In this document: piece after piece, positions 27,043 through 36,323 of the stretch
Layout of the letters: each line of letters opens with the position of its first letter
Numbering within the stretch: the first letter of the stretch is position 1
From: Nocardia asteroides
GTDB lineage: Bacteria > Actinomycetota > Actinomycetes > Mycobacteriales > Mycobacteriaceae
Assembly: GCF_900637185.1 (NCBI RefSeq)
Contig: NZ_LR134352.1
Span: 682,001 to 746,000, forward strand
DNA: 64,000 nt
Direction of reading: 5' to 3'
Notes under the pieces: model-generated
The model's database searches: none
Told to the model about the DNA's origin: nothing
The model's input: the letters and a program-made list of their open reading frames with translations, nothing else
Made by a program: the position numbers and the translations under genes

Positions 27043-27564
27043 ATGATCATCGTGAGCACCGACGGGTCCTGCCTGCGTAATCCCGGTGGTGCCATCGGCT
27101 GGGCCTGGGTGAACCACCAGGGCCCGGCGGCCAGCGGGGGAGCGGCCACCGGAACCAACCAGATCGCCGAGCTCCGCGCAGTACTGGAAGCCATCCTCGC
27201 CCACCCCGGCGCCGAGCCGATGCTCATCGAGAGCGACTCGCTCTACGCCATCAAATGCGCCTCCGAGTGGATCACCGGCTGGCGGCGCAACGGCTGGCGC
27301 ACCTCCACCGGGGGTGCGGTGAAGAACGTCGAGATCATCAAGCAGATCGATCGGGCCATCGCGTCCAGGGAAGGCCCGGTGCGATTCCGCTGGGTCCGCG
27401 GACACGTCGGTAACTATTTCAACGAACAGGCCGACACATTGGCGGGCGCGGCCGCCCGCGAAGTCGCCGCCCGTCCGGCGCAGGTCGCCGAACCCACCAG
27501 ACCGCGGACCACGGGGAAGCCGGTCGAGCCGGCCGCGCCCTCCGGAACACTCACCCTGTTCTGA
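27043..27564 (+). CDS. rnhA: Ribonuclease HI-family protein
   Basis: A 173-residue protein. Residues 1-140 form an RNase H domain: IIVSTDGSCLRNPGGAIGWAW (first Asp), TNQIAELRAVLEAI (Glu), LIESDSLYAIK (second Asp), and VRFRWVRGHVGNYFNEQADTLA (His and last Asp). All four acidic catalytic residues are present, so cleavage of RNA in RNA-DNA hybrids is expected. A Pro/Thr-rich tail of about 35 residues follows. The ATG at 27043 was chosen over an in-frame start at 27013. A strong terminator follows. Confidence 0.92.
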   Translation: MIIVSTDGSCLRNPGGAIGWAWVNHQGPAASGGAATGTNQIAELRAVLEAILAHPGAEPMLIESDSLYAIKCASEWITGWRRNGWRTSTGGAVKNVEIIKQIDRAIASREGPVRFRWVRGHVGNYFNEQADTLAGAAAREVAARPAQVAEPTRPRTTGKPVEPAAPSGTLTLF

Positions 27565-27597
27565 GGCGTCGACACGACCGGAGTTGGTCCGCACGAA

Positions 27598-27638
27598 AAC
27601 GCCGCCGGCGGCAGAGTCACTCTGCCGCCGGCGGCGTT
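27598..27638. terminator. Bidirectional terminator between rnhA and the mce-associated gene
   Basis: AACGCCGCCGGCGGCAGAG (27598-27616) and its exact reverse complement (27620-27638) give a 19-bp stem with loop TCA, between convergent genes. Confidence 0.88.
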
Positions 27639-27654
27639 CGGATAGCGCGGTCGA

Positions 27655-28413
27655 TCAGTTGCCGGGCGTCGGCGCGGGGGCCGGAGCCTGCGGCGTCGGC
27701 ACCGTCTGACCGGGGGCAGCGCCGCCGGGCACCTGGCTGCTGTTCTTGAGCAGCGGCGAATCCAGCTTGCTGACCAGCCACTTGCCGTCGTCGGACTTCT
27801 CGAGGGTCATCTCGATGGCGAACATCATCCGGTCCGGTTCGGTCTGGGTGAAGTTGGTCCGGTACTGGGTCATGGTGACCATGGCCTTGACGTCCTCGGT
27901 GCTGCCCGAGACGTAGGCGCACTGCACGTCCTCGCCCCGCGACTTCACCTGGGCCTGGACCATCGCGCCCTTGAGGGCGTCGCTGGCGTCGCTGAATTCC
28001 TTCAGGTAGTCGCCGGTGGCGCCCGCCTTCATCGAGGCGATGTAGCCGTCCAGGTCCTTGGAGTAGTCGTAGTTGGCGAGGATGTTGCCGTACTCGCAGG
28101 CCGCCTTCGTCGAATCGGCGATGGCGTCGAGCTTGTCCGACTTGTCACTGTTCTGCAGGAAGAACACCACGGCCGCGGTGGCCGCGCCCAGGGCGACCAC
28201 ACCGGCCACACCAGCAGCGATCCAGCCCGTCGAGCTCGATTTGCCGGTCGAGGCGGGCGCCGCGGGGGCGGCCTCGGTCACGGTCTCGGCCTTCACGGTC
28301 GGCGCATCCAGCTCGGGGGTGGCCGCCGCGCCCTGCACGGTCGCGTCAGCCTTGGCCAGATCGGGCTTTTCCGCCGCGGCGTCCTTCTTGCTCTCGGCGT
28401 CGTCGCTGGTCAT
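27655..28413 (-). CDS. Mce-associated membrane protein
   Basis: A 252-residue protein. A disordered, Ala/Glu-rich N-terminus of about 80 residues is followed by one membrane helix (GWIAAGVAGVVALGAATAAVVFFL). An outside domain typical of Mas/Mam proteins follows (ACEYGNILANYDYSKDLDGYIASM, TGDYLKEF, VTMTQYRTNFTQTEPDRMMFAIEMTL), with a Pro-rich end. Mas proteins stabilise or assist Mce transporters. The ATG at 28413 (MTSDDAESKK) was chosen. It lies 130 nt after mceF on the same strand. Confidence 0.88.
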   Translation of the reverse strand: MTSDDAESKKDAAAEKPDLAKADATVQGAAATPELDAPTVKAETVTEAAPAAPASTGKSSSTGWIAAGVAGVVALGAATAAVVFFLQNSDKSDKLDAIADSTKAACEYGNILANYDYSKDLDGYIASMKAGATGDYLKEFSDASDALKGAMVQAQVKSRGEDVQCAYVSGSTEDVKAMVTMTQYRTNFTQTEPDRMMFAIEMTLEKSDDGKWLVSKLDSPLLKNSSQVPGGAAPGQTVPTPQAPAPAPTPGN

Positions 28414-28462
28414 CGAATCAATCCTGCTCTTTCCCGGCGCACATATCGCACCGATTTCGTCC

Positions 28463-28532
28463 GTGGGTCCGTGAGCCGGACCACACGCTCTACTCCAGCG
28501 AGTATGCCCGGTCCGATGCGCGAGCACCGGGC
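28463..28532 (-). terminator. Weak hairpins between mceF and the Mce-associated gene
   Basis: GGTCCG-TGAGC-CGGACC (28466-28482) and GCCCGGT (28506-28512) with ACCGGGC (28526-28532). They may attenuate the mce transcript before the last gene. There is no U-tract. Confidence 0.3.
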
Positions 28533-28543
28533 CGGGCAGCTAC

Positions 28544-29722
28544 TCAGTTCACCGGGATGGGTGTCCGCTCGTTCGGATCGACGCCCGGCGGCATCAGCGC
28601 GCCGTTGTTCGGCACGTTCGGGCGCGGCGCGTTGGCCGAACCACGGATCTGCTGGTCGGCGGGCGGGTTGACGCAGTAGTTCCACTTCGGGATGGACCCG
28701 TCCTGGACTTCCTCATTGCGTCGGTACTCGGTCGCGTAGTAGCAGGTCGGCCGGGGCCAGATGTCGATGACGGTGTGGAACTCGCCGTCGTGGGCGGGAA
28801 TCGCGATGGACTCCAGACCCAGCGCCAGCGACGGGAACAGCAGCCGCAGCGCCGGCGTGCGCAGCTGCGCCGCCCTGGTGATGGCGACGAAGTTGGCCGC
28901 CAGGCTGCTGATCGGATCAGCCGTCTTGTCCAGCACCGCGCCCAGCGCCTCGAACTGCGCGGGGGCGTCGTCCAGCACGCTGACCAGTTCGGCGTTGGCG
29001 TTGTTGAACTGGGTCAGCAGCATGCCCGAGTTGTTGGTCAGGGTCTGCAGATCCGGCTGCGCGTGCGAGGTGGTCTCGGCGATCACCCGCAGGTTCGCGA
29101 TCAGGTTGACCGTCTGCGGCAGCAGGTTGTCCAGTCCGGCCACGGCCAGGCTGACACCGTTGACCAGGCCACGCAGCTGATCCGGACCGCCGCCGAGCGC
29201 GATGTCGAGCTCGTTCAGGATGGTCTTGAACTGCTGCGGGTTCACCTGCGAGATCAGCGCGCTGGTGTCGTCGAGGACGGCCCACACCGGAACGGGGGTC
29301 TTGATCTGCTCCGGGTTGTAGTCGATCACCGCGCCGTCGCCGAGGAACGGGCCCACATCGCTCTTCGGACGGAAGTCGATGTACTGCTCGCCCGCGGCCG
29401 AGAGCGCCGCGACCTGGATGGTGGTGTCCACCGGGATCTTGTAGCTCTTGTCGATCGAGGCCTTGGCCGCGATCGCCTGACCCTGGTCGATCAGCTCGAC
29501 CGAGGTGACCTTGCCGATCCGGTGGCCGCGCAGGGTCACGTCGTTGCCCGGCTGCAGACCGCCCGAGCGGTCCAGGTTCACCGTCACCTCGTACTCGGAC
29601 CGCAGCGGGTTCACCCGCATCACGTTGACCAGCAGGTACGTCGCGCCGACGATCAGCACCAGGACCAGGGCGGTGTTCGCCAGCAGGATCTTGTTACCGA
29701 AGAACTTCTTCGCCTTGCTCAT
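28544..29722 (-). CDS. mceF: Mce family protein, MceF position
   Basis: A 392-residue protein. An N-terminal membrane helix (ANTALVLVLIVGATYLLVNVM) is followed by the MlaD/Mce domain (YEVTVNLDRSGGLQPGNDVTLRGHRIGKVTSVEL) and the helical needle-forming region to about residue 300. A Cys-containing end follows (PTCYYATEYR, KWNYCVNPP) with a Pro/Asn-rich tail. It is the last of the six Mce subunits that form a hexameric lipid channel through the envelope. The ATG start overlaps the mceE stop by 4 nt. Confidence 0.94.
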   Translation of the reverse strand: MSKAKKFFGNKILLANTALVLVLIVGATYLLVNVMRVNPLRSEYEVTVNLDRSGGLQPGNDVTLRGHRIGKVTSVELIDQGQAIAAKASIDKSYKIPVDTTIQVAALSAAGEQYIDFRPKSDVGPFLGDGAVIDYNPEQIKTPVPVWAVLDDTSALISQVNPQQFKTILNELDIALGGGPDQLRGLVNGVSLAVAGLDNLLPQTVNLIANLRVIAETTSHAQPDLQTLTNNSGMLLTQFNNANAELVSVLDDAPAQFEALGAVLDKTADPISSLAANFVAITRAAQLRTPALRLLFPSLALGLESIAIPAHDGEFHTVIDIWPRPTCYYATEYRRNEEVQDGSIPKWNYCVNPPADQQIRGSANAPRPNVPNNGALMPPGVDPNERTPIPVN

Positions 29723-30822
29723 CGGTGACCTCCCACTCGGCCCTGCACGATCTGCAGCACCTGGATGAACGTGCCGACGAAGTCGTTCACGTCCTTCAGA
29801 TCGGGGAACTTGCTGTTCGCCGGATCGGTGAGCAACCCGATGTCGAGGTTGGTCAGCGTCGCGTACGGCGCCAGCGACTTGCCCTGGAAAGTGGCGTTGG
29901 CGCCGGGCCGGATCGCGTGCAGCTGATCGAGCACGTAGCCGAAATCGTCGCCGGTCGCGGCCAGCGCGTTCATCAGGTTGTTCAGGTTGGTCAGCAGCTC
30001 GGAGAGCTGGTCACCGGTGGTGTTGGAGTAGTCGCCGAGCGCGGCGCTGGCCGTGGCCACCTTGGTGAGCAGGTCACCGATCGCCCGGTTGTTCTCGGCG
30101 ATCGCGCCGATGGCCTGCGGCAGCGTGTCGGCCACCTGACCCAGCTCGTTCTTGTTGTTCTCGATGGTGTTGGCCAGCGTGTTGAACTCGGTGAGCACCG
30201 TATCGACCTTGGCGCTGTTGTTGTTCAGTTCGCCGATGACGCCGGTCATCTCGTAGATCAGGTGCGACAGGTTGCCGCCCTGCCCGTTCAGGATCGAGCC
30301 GAGCTCGGTGCCGAGCCGGCTGAGGCTGGCCACACCGCCACCGTTGAACAGCATGGACACCGAGATCAGCAGCTCCTCGACGGTGGCGCCCGCCGAGGTG
30401 AACTCCTGGGTCAGGGTGGCGCCGTCCTGCAGCGGCGGCCCGGAGGGGCTGCCCGGCTTGGGCGGCGACAGCGCGATGAACACGTCACCGAGCGGGGTGG
30501 CCTGACGCAGTTCGGCGGTGCTGCCCTGCGGCAGCACGATGTCGGTGCCGATCTGCATCTCGACCTCGGCCTGGAAGTTCTTGGTGGAGATGTCGGAGAC
30601 CACTCCCACATCCGAGCCACCGATCTTCACCTTCGCCTGGTCGGGCAGGTTCAGCGCGTTGTCGAACTGCGCGTGGATCGTGTAGGTGTCGCCTTCGGCG
30701 CCCGGCTTGGGCAGCGGCAGATCCTCCACGGTGAATCCACACCCGGAGGTGATCACCACCGTGGCTGTCGCGGCCGCGGCGACCAGCGCGCGGCGGGCTT
30801 TCTTGGTCATTCGTCGCGTCAT
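29719..30822 (-). CDS. mceE: Mce family lipoprotein, MceE position (LprK-like)
   Basis: A 367-residue protein. The signal peptide ends in the lipobox ITSGC (Cys about residue 27), as in the lipoprotein MceE of other actinobacteria. The MlaD domain (DTYTIHAQFDNALNLPDQAKVKIGG) and the helical domain follow, with several Asn-rich turns (GELNNNSAK, NTIENNKNEL). I placed the start at 30822 (MTRRMTKKAR), where ATG overlaps the mceD stop (ATGA). The gene overlaps mceF in the same way. Confidence 0.93.
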   Translation of the reverse strand: MTRRMTKKARRALVAAAATATVVITSGCGFTVEDLPLPKPGAEGDTYTIHAQFDNALNLPDQAKVKIGGSDVGVVSDISTKNFQAEVEMQIGTDIVLPQGSTAELRQATPLGDVFIALSPPKPGSPSGPPLQDGATLTQEFTSAGATVEELLISVSMLFNGGGVASLSRLGTELGSILNGQGGNLSHLIYEMTGVIGELNNNSAKVDTVLTEFNTLANTIENNKNELGQVADTLPQAIGAIAENNRAIGDLLTKVATASAALGDYSNTTGDQLSELLTNLNNLMNALAATGDDFGYVLDQLHAIRPGANATFQGKSLAPYATLTNLDIGLLTDPANSKFPDLKDVNDFVGTFIQVLQIVQGRVGGHR

Positions 30823-31925
30823 TTCGTGAGTCCGAGGAGTGCGGCGGTGAGCCCGTAGTCGGGGCCGAAGTCCTGCATGTTCCCGGAGCGGCAACCGTCG
30901 GACTGCATCTGGATCCGCTCACAGAACACGCTGACGATCTCGCCCGAGAGGGCGGTGCCGATCAGGGCGTGCAGGCGGACGAAGCGGCGTTCCTTGTCCA
31001 TGGCGCCGTCGATGTTCTGCATCAGCAGCGGCACGATGTCGACGATCTCGACCATCGCGCCGGAGTTGGCGCGCAGCTGGTTGGTGACATTGGTCAGACC
31101 GGTCAGCGAGGTCGACAGCTCGTCGGCGTGCTCACCGAACATCGTGGAGGTGTTGGCCAGGAACGCGTTGAGCTGATCCAGCGTGGCCTGCAGACCCGGC
31201 GCCTGCTCGGCGAGCAGACCCGACATCGCGGTGACCCGGTTGCTGAAATCACGCACCGACTGGTCGTTGTCGGCCAGCATCGTCGTCAGCTCGTTGAGCT
31301 TGATGATGATGTTGGAGATCGCGTCCTTGTTGTCGATACCGACCTTCAAGGCGCTCGACAGGGCGTCGAGGGTTTCGCGGATCTTCTGGCCGTTGCCGTT
31401 GAGCACCGGGTAGAGCACCCGACCCGAGAGCGGGCCGAGGCCTTCGGAGCCGTCTTCGGGCTTGAGCGAGGCGGAGAACTGGTCGATGGTCTTGATCATC
31501 GTGTCCAGCTCGACCGGGGTGCGGGTGCGCGCCTTGGGCAGGTGCTCACCGGACTTCATCGACTCCCCACCGGTGAACGGCGGGGTGATCTCGATGTGGC
31601 GGTCGGTCACGATCGAGGGCGAGATGATCGCGGCGATGGCTTCTTTGGGGATCTTGACCCCGCCGTCGATGCTCATGTGGACCTCGACGTAGGTGCCCTT
31701 GGGCACGATCTTGTCGACCTTGCCGACGGCCAGGCCCAGGACCATGACGTCGTTGCCCTCGTACATGCCCGCGATGTTCTCGAAATCCGCGGTGATCTTG
31801 GTCGACATGCCGAGCGCGTCGTTGACCTGACCGGGCAGCAGCGAGCAGCTGCCCAGCGTCAGCGCGGTGGCGCCGATCATCAGCGATCGGGCCAGCGTCT
31901 TTCCGTGGCGGAAGGTCAGTTTCAT
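30819..31925 (-). CDS. mceD: Mce family protein, MceD position, with lipobox
   Basis: A 368-residue Mce protein. The N-terminus is MKLTFRHGKTLARSLMIGAT, then LTLGSCSLL, a good lipobox (LGSC), so it is probably lipid-anchored rather than membrane-spanning. The MlaD domain (KITADFENIAGMYEGNDVMVLGLAVGKVDKI) and the helical domain follow. Late cysteines occur in VFCERIQM and DGCRSG. The ATG at 31925 overlaps the mceC stop (ATGA). Confidence 0.93.
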   Translation of the reverse strand: MKLTFRHGKTLARSLMIGATALTLGSCSLLPGQVNDALGMSTKITADFENIAGMYEGNDVMVLGLAVGKVDKIVPKGTYVEVHMSIDGGVKIPKEAIAAIISPSIVTDRHIEITPPFTGGESMKSGEHLPKARTRTPVELDTMIKTIDQFSASLKPEDGSEGLGPLSGRVLYPVLNGNGQKIRETLDALSSALKVGIDNKDAISNIIIKLNELTTMLADNDQSVRDFSNRVTAMSGLLAEQAPGLQATLDQLNAFLANTSTMFGEHADELSTSLTGLTNVTNQLRANSGAMVEIVDIVPLLMQNIDGAMDKERRFVRLHALIGTALSGEIVSVFCERIQMQSDGCRSGNMQDFGPDYGLTAALLGLTK

Positions 31926-32917
31926 CCTGCGCACCCCTGAATCACCTGAACGAAGCACAGCCAGTTGTCGGGGAACAGCCATGGCAGCGAGACGTCACCG
32001 TAGTTGCCGTTGCCCAGCGCGTTGTTGAAGTAGCGCGCGGTGGGCTGACCGATCTGCAGCAGCCGGTCGAGGTTCTCCTTGTTCTTCTGCAGACCCTCGG
32101 CCATCGTGTTCAGCTGGCCGATGGTGCCGCCGAACTGGTTGCCGTTCTCGGCGCCGATCTCCTCCAGCTGACGGGTCAGCGTGGCGATGTTGTCGAGCAG
32201 CTGCCGCAGCAGGTTCTGCCGTTCCATCACCCGGTTGGCGATGGCCTCGCCCTGGGTGATGACCAGCAGGATGCTGTTGCGGTTGTCGGCCAGCAGCTGG
32301 GTGACCCGGTTGAGGTCCTTGAGCAGGGTGTCGACCTCGGTCTTGCGCCGGTCGACGACCTTGGCCAGCGCGCCGACGCTGTCGAGCGCCTGCGCGACGA
32401 GCTCCGGCGAATCGCCGAGCTGGCTGTTGATCGTGTTGAGCGAGGCGGCCAGCTTCTTGGTGTCGAGTTCCTCGAACTTCGGCGTACCCACCTGCACCAC
32501 GTCGGCGATGTTGTAGGGCACGTCGGTGTTGCTGCGCGGGATGGTCTTGTCCTTCAGACCCGAACCGTCGCCGGGCTGCAGGTCCACGTAGCGCGCGCCG
32601 AGCAGCGTGGCCATCTTGATCGCGGCGTGCGCGTCGGGGCCGAACTTCAGCGACTTGTCCACGTCCAGGGTGACCACCACGTGATCGCCCTCGATCTTGG
32701 CGCCGGTCACCGTGCCGACCTGCACGCCCGAGACCGCGACCTTGTCGCCGGTCTTGATGCCCGCGGCCTGCACGAACTCCGCGTCGATCGACTGCCTGCC
32801 GATCCCGATGAACTGATAGACCGTCGACCCGACCAGCAGCAGCACGATGACCAGCGAGCCGATCACACCGAGCCAGAAGTTGCGGTTGCCGAGGAAGGTC
32901 CGCTTGAGCTTGCTCAT
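31922..32917 (-). CDS. mceC: Mce family protein, MceC position
   Basis: A 331-residue protein. A membrane helix near the N-terminus (LGVIGSLVIVLLLVGSTVYQF) is followed by the MlaD domain (SIDAEFVQAAGIKTGDKVAVSGVQVGTVTGAKI, then ATLLGARYVDLQPGDG) and the helical region. It ends WLCFVQVIQGCAG. It lacks the Pro-rich tail of some MceC proteins. The ATG at 32917 overlaps the mceB stop by 4 nt. Confidence 0.93.
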   Translation of the reverse strand: MSKLKRTFLGNRNFWLGVIGSLVIVLLLVGSTVYQFIGIGRQSIDAEFVQAAGIKTGDKVAVSGVQVGTVTGAKIEGDHVVVTLDVDKSLKFGPDAHAAIKMATLLGARYVDLQPGDGSGLKDKTIPRSNTDVPYNIADVVQVGTPKFEELDTKKLAASLNTINSQLGDSPELVAQALDSVGALAKVVDRRKTEVDTLLKDLNRVTQLLADNRNSILLVITQGEAIANRVMERQNLLRQLLDNIATLTRQLEEIGAENGNQFGGTIGQLNTMAEGLQKNKENLDRLLQIGQPTARYFNNALGNGNYGDVSLPWLFPDNWLCFVQVIQGCAG

Positions 32918-33939
32918 CGGCAGACCTCCGAGTGCGAAGTGCCACCGATCTGGCTGAACAGGCCGCGCGGGAAGAGCACACCGTAGAGCGAGATGTCCAG
33001 GCCACACAGGTAGGCGTTGGCGTGGGTGCCCTCGGAGGTCATCCGGCCCAGGTCGGCGAGCATCGACGGCATGTCGATGGCGGCCTGGTCGAGCTTGGCG
33101 CCGTTGGCGAGCAACAGGTTCAGCGCGGCGGTGGTGGAATTCTGCGCCGCCGAGAGCTGCGGCTGGATCTTGCCGACCATGCTGACCAGCGAGGTCGTGG
33201 CGTCGGCCAGGGTGGCCGTTGATGCCTGCAGCGACTGTCCCTGGTCGTAGAGCCCGCCGATCAGCGCCCTGGTCTGGGTAATCAGGGTCTCCAATTCGTC
33301 CCCTCGCTTGGCCAACCCGGCCATCACGCCGGACAGGTTGGTGATCACGTCGGACAGGATCGCGTCGCGACGCTGGAAGTCCGAGGCCAGCTGCGCGGCC
33401 TGGACGATGAAGGACGAGAGGGAGACTCCGTCACCCTGCAGCGCCTGGATCAGCGTCTCCGACATGGCGTTGACCTCGGCCGGCTCCAGCGCCTGGAACA
33501 GCGGCTGGAAACCGTTGAGCAGCGCGGAGATGTCGAACGAGGGCTCGGTGCGGTCGATCGGGATGACCGAACCGCTCTTCAGCGCCTGCGGGCTCGCCGC
33601 GTCGCCCGGGGTCAGCGCGACATAGCGCTGACCGATCAGGTTCTGGTACCGGACAAGGGCTTTGGTGTCGTCGAAGACCGTCTGGTCGCTCTGCACGATG
33701 AACGAGACCTTGGCGTCGTTCTTGCCGTCGAGCTCGATCTTCTCGACCTTGCCGACGCGCACGCCGGCCATGCGGACGTCGTCACCGGGCCGCAGGCCCA
33801 GGACATCGGTGAAGATCGCGGTGTACTTGCGGGTGTCTCCGTCGACCGTGCGAGCCAGCGTGTTCCAGACGACCACGATGACCAGCAATGAAACGAGTGC
33901 GAAGATACTGAACCCGATCAGTGGCTTGCGGATGCTCAT
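32914..33939 (-). CDS. mceB: Mce family protein, MceB position
   Basis: A 341-residue protein. The N-terminal helix (LIGFSIFALVSLLVIVVVW) is followed by the MlaD domain (YTAIFTDVLGLRPGDDVRMAGVRVGKVEKI, NLIGQRYVALTPGD) and a helical domain with the MceB/C-typical motif EPSFDISALLNGFQPLFQALEP split over two helices. It ends with a Cys pair (AYLCGLDIS, SEVCR). The start overlaps the mceA stop (ATGA). Confidence 0.93.
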   Translation of the reverse strand: MSIRKPLIGFSIFALVSLLVIVVVWNTLARTVDGDTRKYTAIFTDVLGLRPGDDVRMAGVRVGKVEKIELDGKNDAKVSFIVQSDQTVFDDTKALVRYQNLIGQRYVALTPGDAASPQALKSGSVIPIDRTEPSFDISALLNGFQPLFQALEPAEVNAMSETLIQALQGDGVSLSSFIVQAAQLASDFQRRDAILSDVITNLSGVMAGLAKRGDELETLITQTRALIGGLYDQGQSLQASTATLADATTSLVSMVGKIQPQLSAAQNSTTAALNLLLANGAKLDQAAIDMPSMLADLGRMTSEGTHANAYLCGLDISLYGVLFPRGLFSQIGGTSHSEVCR

Positions 33940-35450
33940 GCGCCACCCCCGTTTTCGGACACTTGCAGGGTTCCGCCCTTCATGATCGGACCGAGCAGCA
34001 GGAATTCGGATGCCGTCGGCTTACGCCCCAGCAGTTGAGTCATCGCCGCTTCGCCCTGGTAGGAGATCGGCTTGGCGGCCGGTGCCACCGCGGGCTGCGG
34101 CGCGTCGGCCGGAGCGGCGGCGGGGCCCGCGGCGGGCGCGGGCGCGCCGCCACCGAGCAGACCGGGCAGGCCCGGCAGCTGGATCGGCGGGACCAGGCCC
34201 TCGAGCGGCGTGCCGGCGAACGGCTTCACCTCGGTGCCGTTGGCGGTCTGCATCGGCGCGATGCCCGGCGTGGTCAGGCCCGGGATGGCGGGCATGCCCG
34301 GGATGGCGACCAGCGGCGGCAGACCGGCGGCCGAGGCGAGTGCCTTCGGGCGCACGCTCTCCGGCATCGGCGGCAGGCTCACCTCGGACGGCGCGGTGAA
34401 GCAGCTCGGGCCGAGCAGGTCGCCGTAGCGCGGGCAGTCCGCGACGGTGTTGGGCTTGTACGGGGTGAAGGTCAGACCCGCGTTCCAGACCATCTGCTTG
34501 GCCGGACCACCGTGCATGGTGCTGTTCAGCGCCGCCAGCGACGGGCCGAACACGTCGAAGGTCTTGGTGATCGAGCCCGGGTCGGCGGCCAGCGCGCCCA
34601 GGGTCGCGTTCATCCCGACGGTGACCTCCTTGCCGACGTCCGGGTTGGCCGCGAACAGGTCGTTGACCCGGTCGGTGGTGGCGCTCGCACCGGCCAGCAG
34701 CGCGATCAGCTGATCGCGCTTGGTGGCGATGGTGTTCGCGGTCTGCACCGAGGAGCCGAGCACGTCGAGCAGCTCCGGCGCGGACTCGTTGAGCGCGCGG
34801 GCCGAGGCCGAGAAGTTGTCGAGCATGCCGCCCAGGTTGGGACCGGCGTCGGCGACCGTGGTCAGCCAGTGGTCCAGGCGCTGGATGGTGGAACCGGGCA
34901 CCCGGCCGGAACCGTCGAGCGCCTGGGTGAGGGTGCCGAGCACGCGGCCCAGCTGCACCGGGTCGACCTCGTTGAGGATGTCGCGCACCGTGGTGAGCGT
35001 GTCCTGCAGCGCGACCGTGCCCTGGCTGGTGTCCTCCGGGATCTGCGAACCCTCGTGCAGGTACTGGTTGGACGCGCCGTTGAAGACCAGCTCCACCGAG
35101 GTGACGGCGAACAGGTTGCTCGGCACGACGCGGGCGGTGACATTGGCCGGGATGTCGCCGGCGAACTCGGGCTTGAGCTCGATGTTCACCTTCTGGACGG
35201 TGCCCTTGTCGACGATCTCGACGTCCTTGACGACGCCGACGAGCACGCCGCGGAACTTCACGTCGGCGTCCGAGGGCAGACCGTCACCGGTGGTCGACAG
35301 GTTCGCGGCCACATTGACCTTGGGCACGAAGTAGCCCTGGTACCTGGCCATCAGGAAGCCGAGGATCAGCGCGAACACCACCAGGCCACAGGCGCCGGCG
35401 ACGTACAGCTGCTTCATCGTGGGTCCGCGCCCACTGGGATCGATGATCAT
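33936..35450 (-). CDS. mceA: Mce family protein, MceA position, with Pro/Ala-rich tail
   Basis: A 504-residue protein. A membrane helix (LYVAGACGLVVFALILGFLM) and the MlaD domain (KVNVAANLSTTGDGLPSDADVKFRGVLVGVV) come first. The MceA-typical helical region contains GGPAKQMVWNAGLTFTPYKP and CPRYGDLLGPSC. After about residue 400 a Pro, Ala and Gly-rich segment of about 80 residues precedes a short conserved end (QLLGRKPTASEFLLLGPIM). I chose the ATG at 35450, 5 nt after the yrbEB stop; an internal ATG at 35417 is possible. It is the first of six Mce subunits. Confidence 0.93.
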   Translation of the reverse strand: MIIDPSGRGPTMKQLYVAGACGLVVFALILGFLMARYQGYFVPKVNVAANLSTTGDGLPSDADVKFRGVLVGVVKDVEIVDKGTVQKVNIELKPEFAGDIPANVTARVVPSNLFAVTSVELVFNGASNQYLHEGSQIPEDTSQGTVALQDTLTTVRDILNEVDPVQLGRVLGTLTQALDGSGRVPGSTIQRLDHWLTTVADAGPNLGGMLDNFSASARALNESAPELLDVLGSSVQTANTIATKRDQLIALLAGASATTDRVNDLFAANPDVGKEVTVGMNATLGALAADPGSITKTFDVFGPSLAALNSTMHGGPAKQMVWNAGLTFTPYKPNTVADCPRYGDLLGPSCFTAPSEVSLPPMPESVRPKALASAAGLPPLVAIPGMPAIPGLTTPGIAPMQTANGTEVKPFAGTPLEGLVPPIQLPGLPGLLGGGAPAPAAGPAAAPADAPQPAVAPAAKPISYQGEAAMTQLLGRKPTASEFLLLGPIMKGGTLQVSENGGGA

Positions 35451-35455
35451 CGCGT

Positions 35456-36319
35456 CTACCCCGAGATCCGGATACCGGGGTCGACGCCCCAGATCGCCAA
35501 TGTCATGAACAGGTCGGCGAATACGACCAGGATGATGCACATCTTGATCGCCCGGCCGGCCGCGACGCCGACGCCTTCGGGACCACCCGAGGCGAAGAAG
35601 CCGTAGTAGCACTGGATGAACGTGGTGATCATGACGAACACGACCGCTTTGAGCAGCGAGTACAGCACGTCGGTCGGCACCAGGAATTGATAGAAGTAGT
35701 GCGAGTAGGTACCCGCCGCGGTACCGCCGATCAATTGCACCGTGACCGAGCAGGAGATGTAGGCCATCACCAGGCCGATGCAGTACAGCGGCACGATCGC
35801 GATGACCGCGGCCATCATCCGGGTGCTGACCAGGTACGGCAGCGGGCGGATGGCGATCGAGTCGAGCGCGTCGATCTCCTCGGAGATGCGCATGGCGCCG
35901 AGCTGGGCGGTGAATCGACAGCCCGCCTGTGCCGCGAAGGCCAGTGCCGCCAGCAGCGGGCCGAGCTCACGGGTGGTGGCGAAGGCCGAGATGGCGCCGG
36001 TGATCGGGCTGAGGCCGAGCAGGTTCAGCGAGGTGTGGCCCTGGATGGCCACCGTCATGCCGCCGAAGGCGCTGATGATCAGGATGACGCCGATGGTGCC
36101 GCCACCGACGACGATGTTGCCGTTACCCCACGTGACGTCGGAGAGCAGGCGCCAGATCTCCTTGGGGTACTGCTTGAACGCCAGCGGGATCGAGCCGACG
36201 GAGCGCAGGAAGAAGAAGACCTGGTGGCCGAGCCGGGCGAGCATGTCGATGGGCGCCCTGCCCACCGCCTGGAGCTGGCGCAGCGGCCGCAGCAGCGGAG
36301 GTACGTACGTTGATGACAT
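35456..36319 (-). CDS. yrbEB: MlaE/YrbE-family ABC permease, YrbEB
   Basis: A 287-residue integral membrane permease with the MlaE signature (FATTRELGPLLAALAFAAQAG, then AQLGAMRISEEIDALDSIAI). Several membrane helices follow. YrbE proteins form the inner-membrane pore under the Mce hexamer and are powered by an MceG ATPase, which is not encoded in this window. The ATG lies 4 nt after the yrbEA stop. Confidence 0.95.
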   Translation of the reverse strand: MSSTYVPPLLRPLRQLQAVGRAPIDMLARLGHQVFFFLRSVGSIPLAFKQYPKEIWRLLSDVTWGNGNIVVGGGTIGVILIISAFGGMTVAIQGHTSLNLLGLSPITGAISAFATTRELGPLLAALAFAAQAGCRFTAQLGAMRISEEIDALDSIAIRPLPYLVSTRMMAAVIAIVPLYCIGLVMAYISCSVTVQLIGGTAAGTYSHYFYQFLVPTDVLYSLLKAVVFVMITTFIQCYYGFFASGGPEGVGVAAGRAIKMCIILVVFADLFMTLAIWGVDPGIRISG

Positions 36320-36323
36320 TGGC

